Shown here: positions 60,754-64,000 of the stretch, in pieces
Layout of the letters: every line of letters begins with the position of its first letter
Numbering within the stretch: position 1 is the stretch's first letter
Source of the DNA: Pantanalinema sp. GBBB05
Lineage (GTDB): Bacteria; Cyanobacteriota; Cyanobacteriia; Leptolyngbyales; Leptolyngbyaceae
NCBI GenBank assembly: GCA_016743235.1
Contig: VRZD01000016.1
Span: forward strand, 79,430 to 143,429
Reading direction: 5' to 3'
DNA: 64,000 nucleotides
The notes under the pieces: generated by a model
The model's input: only the letters and a program-made list of their open reading frames with translations
Told to the model about the DNA's origin: nothing
The model's database searches: none
Made by a program: the position numbers and the translations under genes

Positions 60754-62244
60754 CTACTTGGTTGAGCCAAATCCGGCGGCGGGGCTAGGAGTGAGCACAG
60801 GGGTGGGTTCTGGTACTGCCATAGTTGCGGCTTGATTACCACGTGGTGTCACCACCCAATGATTATTCCCTTGCAAATGATCGTAAAGACCTACCACCAC
60901 TAGAGCATTCTTCAAAATAGTGTAGGCAAAGATAAATACGGCATGTTGGGCAAAATAAAGCACAGGATAACGAATTGCCGCAATTCGCATCGTGACCAAT
61001 GTCTGATAAACACCACTGAAAAAGGTGGTTAACGTACAAAACCACAGATAAGGATTATCAGAGGGTGGCAAAAAGCCTTGATACAGCAGCAGACTCAGGA
61101 TCAAGGGCAAAATTTGGAGGGCACAAAGCGAATAAATGACACAGTAATACAGCAGATAAGTCCAGTACAGCTTTTGCCAAATAGTAAACTTACTCGACTT
61201 CCACACCCGCCGCTGATAGCGAAAACTGACTTCTAACCAACCTTGCGCCCACCGTTTGCGCTGGAACCAAAAGGAGTTGAAGTCGATCGGTGCTAGTTCC
61301 GTGGTCACAATACTGCGATCATGAACAATCCGGTATCCGCTTAATAACGTCCGCATTGTGGCATCGATATCCTCCGTCAGACGAGCCGGGTTAAAGCGGA
61401 TTTGCTGTAATACTGAAGTTCGCCAATAACCATTCGAGCCGCCAAACAAGGCTGAGTCTGTGAGTAACGATTTGGCGGCATGACTCACGCCATAAACCGA
61501 CTCAAACTCTACAGCAATATTTTGCGTTAATAAATTGTGGGAGTGATTCCGAATCACATTCCGTCCCTGCACCACATCGTAGTCATGCTCTAACCAACGC
61601 CATGCCCGAAAAAAACAATCGGCAGACGGATGATGATCAGCGTCCAGAATACAAACAATTTCCCCAGTCACCAGGTTCAAGGCGGCATTAAGATTTTCCG
61701 CCTTCGAATGGCTACCCTCTACTCGCAACAATCGCAGTTCTGGATGCAATTGAGCCAGCGATCGCAACTCGTCTTCGATCACCAAATCAGTGGGTGTGTT
61801 GTACGTCAAAATCAGTTCTAACCCTGCTGCCGGACGCTGTACGGTGTGCAAAATATGCTGCAACGTCCCCAAAATAATGTCTTGCTCATTCGGGAGGTAG
61901 GCAGCAACCAAAAATGAACAGCGGGGTAAGGGACTGGTCGCACTTGGACGCTGATACCCTCCCACACCTAAAGCCGACTTCGTACGCTGAAACAGGCGAT
62001 CAATCCGATTCACAATCGGTTGGGGCTGCTCAATTGCAAAGCGGCGGATTAAGGCATTCGACGCTTCAATGATAATAATGATCGAGCTGAGGAAGAAAAA
62101 GGTGGCGATCGCCATATGGACATCCACCAGCACCAAACCATCTAGCCGCAAACAATAGTAGAAAATTGTCGGAATGCCAATCAGCAAAATATGGGTATAG
62201 ATCAGCTTATGCAGATCAACTGACCACTTCTTCACTTCAGCCAT
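60754..62244 (-). CDS. Processive family 2 glycosyltransferase (cellulose/hyaluronan synthase-like)
   Basis: The 496-residue protein has two N-terminal TM segments (14-60), a cytosolic GT2 domain and three to four C-terminal TM segments. The catalytic motifs are all present: the UDP-site ILTYNTPTDLVIEDEL, D201-A-D203 in CILDADHHPS, the general base E291-D292 (LTEDIDATM) and the acceptor motif QRKRW (328-332). The QxxRW motif is a hallmark of processive beta-glycan synthases. The polymer made is unknown. The acyltransferase gene lies 90 bases upstream on the same strand, so the two may act on one polymer. Confidence 0.9.
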   Translation of the reverse strand: MAEVKKWSVDLHKLIYTHILLIGIPTIFYYCLRLDGLVLVDVHMAIATFFFLSSIIIIIEASNALIRRFAIEQPQPIVNRIDRLFQRTKSALGVGGYQRPSATSPLPRCSFLVAAYLPNEQDIILGTLQHILHTVQRPAAGLELILTYNTPTDLVIEDELRSLAQLHPELRLLRVEGSHSKAENLNAALNLVTGEIVCILDADHHPSADCFFRAWRWLEHDYDVVQGRNVIRNHSHNLLTQNIAVEFESVYGVSHAAKSLLTDSALFGGSNGYWRTSVLQQIRFNPARLTEDIDATMRTLLSGYRIVHDRSIVTTELAPIDFNSFWFQRKRWAQGWLEVSFRYQRRVWKSSKFTIWQKLYWTYLLYYCVIYSLCALQILPLILSLLLYQGFLPPSDNPYLWFCTLTTFFSGVYQTLVTMRIAAIRYPVLYFAQHAVFIFAYTILKNALVVVGLYDHLQGNNHWVVTPRGNQAATMAVPEPTPVLTPSPAAGFGSTK

Positions 62245-62334
62245 CCTCCACGCATTAAGGCGAATGTATGAACTTCAACCAGCAATGACCTAAAATGCCC
62301 TGTAGGCAAGGCAGCTACTTGCGACTTCCTCACA

Positions 62335-63726
62335 TTAGAAGCCCTTCCCAGCCGGTTCTAGGTCGTCTTCATTCGCCCAGAGCGATCGTTGCCCATCACT
62401 CACCTGGCAGAGAAAAAACTCCTGTTCATCTAATAGCTTTTCTACCTTCAGCACAATCCACCCTGTTTCCCCCCGATAGCACACCTCATCGCCTACTTGA
62501 GGATCCCAAAGGCGAGGTTGTAGCCTAGGGGTCGTAGACAAAACAAAATCTAAATCTCGCCATAGCCCCCGCACCAGTCGTTGGAGCAATGGACTTGTAT
62601 AGTCAGCTAGAACTGCAAGCATGAACGTCCCCACAACCATTACAGGCAATAGCAGATAATATCGTAGCGGGTCACCTTGGATCACGAGCTGTAGGGTGTA
62701 ATCCACTACAAAGCCATAAATTAAAAAGTAGTAGTAGCTATAAGCTCCCAACCAGCGCAGTTGGACTTCCATCCAACAATGCACAGCAATAATCCGAAAT
62801 GCCACCATACCGCATAAAGTCAGACCGATCGGCAGCAGTAAGTCTGACACCACCCAGCCCCACTGGTAGAACTGGCAGATTGTACCAATCAGGTAAGCCA
62901 CCACTCCCACGGTTAATGCCCGTTGGGGCTGCCAGTATACAGGACCCCGCCCCTGTTCATACCAATGCCCCACTACCATGCCCAACCCAAACGTACTCAG
63001 TTTGGCAAGAAAGAGGGCAAAAGGTTGCCAACCGGCAGGACTTTCCCACAAGACATAGGTGGGATGTCCACCTAACCCGTAAATCGCTAACAAGCGGTAG
63101 CCAATCGTGACGATCGTGGTGACTAGCAGCAAATTGGGAGCGCCCCAACGCTGGAGTAAATGCCAGAGGACGGGGAATACCAACGTCAAGCTAATCACCA
63201 ACGACATCAACCACCAAGAGGCAGTCGTTGCCATTAACAAATCGCCACTGTAGCTGAAGAGCAGCGGAAAAGTTGCTCCAGCAAAAATATGCCAAGAGTC
63301 AGGCAGTTTACTATCGGTCGCCGCCGCGATCGCGACTAGCACGGGATATCCTAACCAAGCGACTGTCCAGAACGGAATTAATACCCGTAGTAACCGATGC
63401 TTGAGAAAGGCACCAACCTGTAAGGGCTGCCCCCGTAAGGAAAGTACTAGACTGAATCCACTGATTAGTACTAGTACATCAATCAACTGAAAGCCAAACC
63501 AGGTCAGCAAACACAATAGGGGCAGCACCCCTCCATGCGCTGGGAAACTCAGCGTAGCAGTAGTCAGTTGACGCAAGTTATCCCCTAAGCCAGTTGGTTT
63601 AGGGGTGTAGGCATAGTCAGAAAACAGTAATTGAGCGTGGTACAGGAGCAGTACAACAACTGCAAAGATCCGCATCCCCTCTAACCAAGCTAAACGCTGC
63701 GATCGAGCTACCTTTTGGTTAACCAT
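62335..63726 (-). CDS. Acyltransferase 3 (OafA-like) with C-terminal soluble domain
   Basis: The 463-residue protein has about 10 TM segments and the acyltransferase-3 start RLAWLEGMRIFAVVVLLLYHAQ, with the conserved Arg19 and catalytic His30. Such proteins add acetyl or other acyl groups to extracellular polysaccharides or lipids. The last 60 residues form a small soluble domain (DPQVGDEVCYRGETGWIVLKVEKLL... FFLCQVSDGQRSLWANEDDLEPAG) that looks like an SH3 or KOW-type beta barrel and is not a usual part of OafA. It is probably co-expressed with the GT2 gene. The substrate is unknown. Confidence 0.83.
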   Translation of the reverse strand: MVNQKVARSQRLAWLEGMRIFAVVVLLLYHAQLLFSDYAYTPKPTGLGDNLRQLTTATLSFPAHGGVLPLLCLLTWFGFQLIDVLVLISGFSLVLSLRGQPLQVGAFLKHRLLRVLIPFWTVAWLGYPVLVAIAAATDSKLPDSWHIFAGATFPLLFSYSGDLLMATTASWWLMSLVISLTLVFPVLWHLLQRWGAPNLLLVTTIVTIGYRLLAIYGLGGHPTYVLWESPAGWQPFALFLAKLSTFGLGMVVGHWYEQGRGPVYWQPQRALTVGVVAYLIGTICQFYQWGWVVSDLLLPIGLTLCGMVAFRIIAVHCWMEVQLRWLGAYSYYYFLIYGFVVDYTLQLVIQGDPLRYYLLLPVMVVGTFMLAVLADYTSPLLQRLVRGLWRDLDFVLSTTPRLQPRLWDPQVGDEVCYRGETGWIVLKVEKLLDEQEFFLCQVSDGQRSLWANEDDLEPAGKGF

Positions 63727-64000
63727 CGGCGTTTGTCTCTTTGTTAAGGTTAAAGAATCAAGTACTAGACATAGGAGTGTTCACAGCCATCCGTTAGACC
63801 TGTTAACGTTAGCGGTTAATTGAGGAGGAGCAACACCAGTCTCAACCAAAACTGGCAACCAGTGATAAATTTATTCGCTGCGACTATTGACAATACATGA
63901 AAATCTAGGAGCTAATCGCCTAAAACCAACCATCGATAGCTCTTAAATGTACGCTTCAGTCACAGACAAAACAAATTTTTTCTATTAATAACATTAGGTT

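Noticed and set aside
1..64000. CRISPR array, insertion sequence or prophage
   Set aside because: No regular direct repeats, transposase, integrase or phage structural gene was seen in the reading frames or spacers.

Overview
The window is chromosomal DNA of a cyanobacterium, probably filamentous. Three things show this. The palindrome GCGATCGC (HIP1) recurs throughout, inside and between genes. Several families are cyanobacteria-typical: an aspartate kinase with four ACT domains, DUF4079, DUF4168 and DUF5340 proteins, a stand-alone PCP-reductase-domain protein, a cyanobacteriochrome kinase, and GroEL1 with a CIRCE element. The gene orders rimP-nusA-ylxR-infB, lpdA-trpC and ftsQ-ftsZ also fit. 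I see no phage, insertion sequence, CRISPR array or plasmid backbone. Most of the window is core genome, with some accessory surface-polysaccharide and signalling genes.

Layout. 0-6.8 kb: a multi-TM mechanosensitive-type protein, MscL, the tRNA hydroxylase TrhO, an O-methyltransferase, a coiled-coil protein, tRNA-Leu(CAA) and an M48 peptidase whose last codons lie inside that tRNA gene. 6.9-12.8 kb: murA, tRNA-Leu(CAG), a SpoU-type RNA methyltransferase, lpdA and trpC. 12.9-18.6 kb: two cyanobacterial proteins of unknown role, a nucleotide-sugar type dehydrogenase next to glucose-1-phosphate cytidylyltransferase, and an FHA protein. 18.8-23.3 kb: a membrane histidine kinase, CorA, a partner protein and the RNase P RNA gene. 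23.6-26.5 kb: lysC and an acyl-CoA dehydrogenase-like gene. 26.5-33.4 kb: the translation block rimP-nusA-ylxR-infB on the minus strand, divergent from rpmI-rplT.

33.4-43 kb: a periplasmic solute-binding protein, TPR proteins, and three large GT-C-type membrane glycosyltransferase-like proteins in an A-B-A' order, then DUF4079. 43-45.4 kb: CIRCE-groES-groEL1. 45.5-51.7 kb: small accessory genes (Uma2, PCP-reductase domain, YiiX-like, two molbindin-type TOBE proteins of which one carries a predicted DNA-binding domain, and an asnS operon with a tiny membrane protein). 51.9-54.3 kb: a REC-GAF-GAF-histidine kinase whose first GAF has both cysteines of a DXCF cyanobacteriochrome. 54.5-60.7 kb: cutA, two envelope proteins, ftsQ, ftsZ, an MBL-fold protein and thiD. 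60.7-63.7 kb: a processive family-2 glycosyltransferase and an acyltransferase.

The best leads beyond ordinary annotation are RNA-level structures. The rimP-nusA-infB operon has a terminator-like hairpin about 15 nt before rimP, with a possible competing antiterminator. A 22-bp inverted repeat spans the start codon of the solute-binding protein gene. The M48 peptidase reading frame ends inside a tRNA gene. At the protein level the leads are the dual-cysteine cyanobacteriochrome kinase and the ribbon-helix-helix/TOBE fusion. All functional assignments come from reading motifs by eye; no database search was run.
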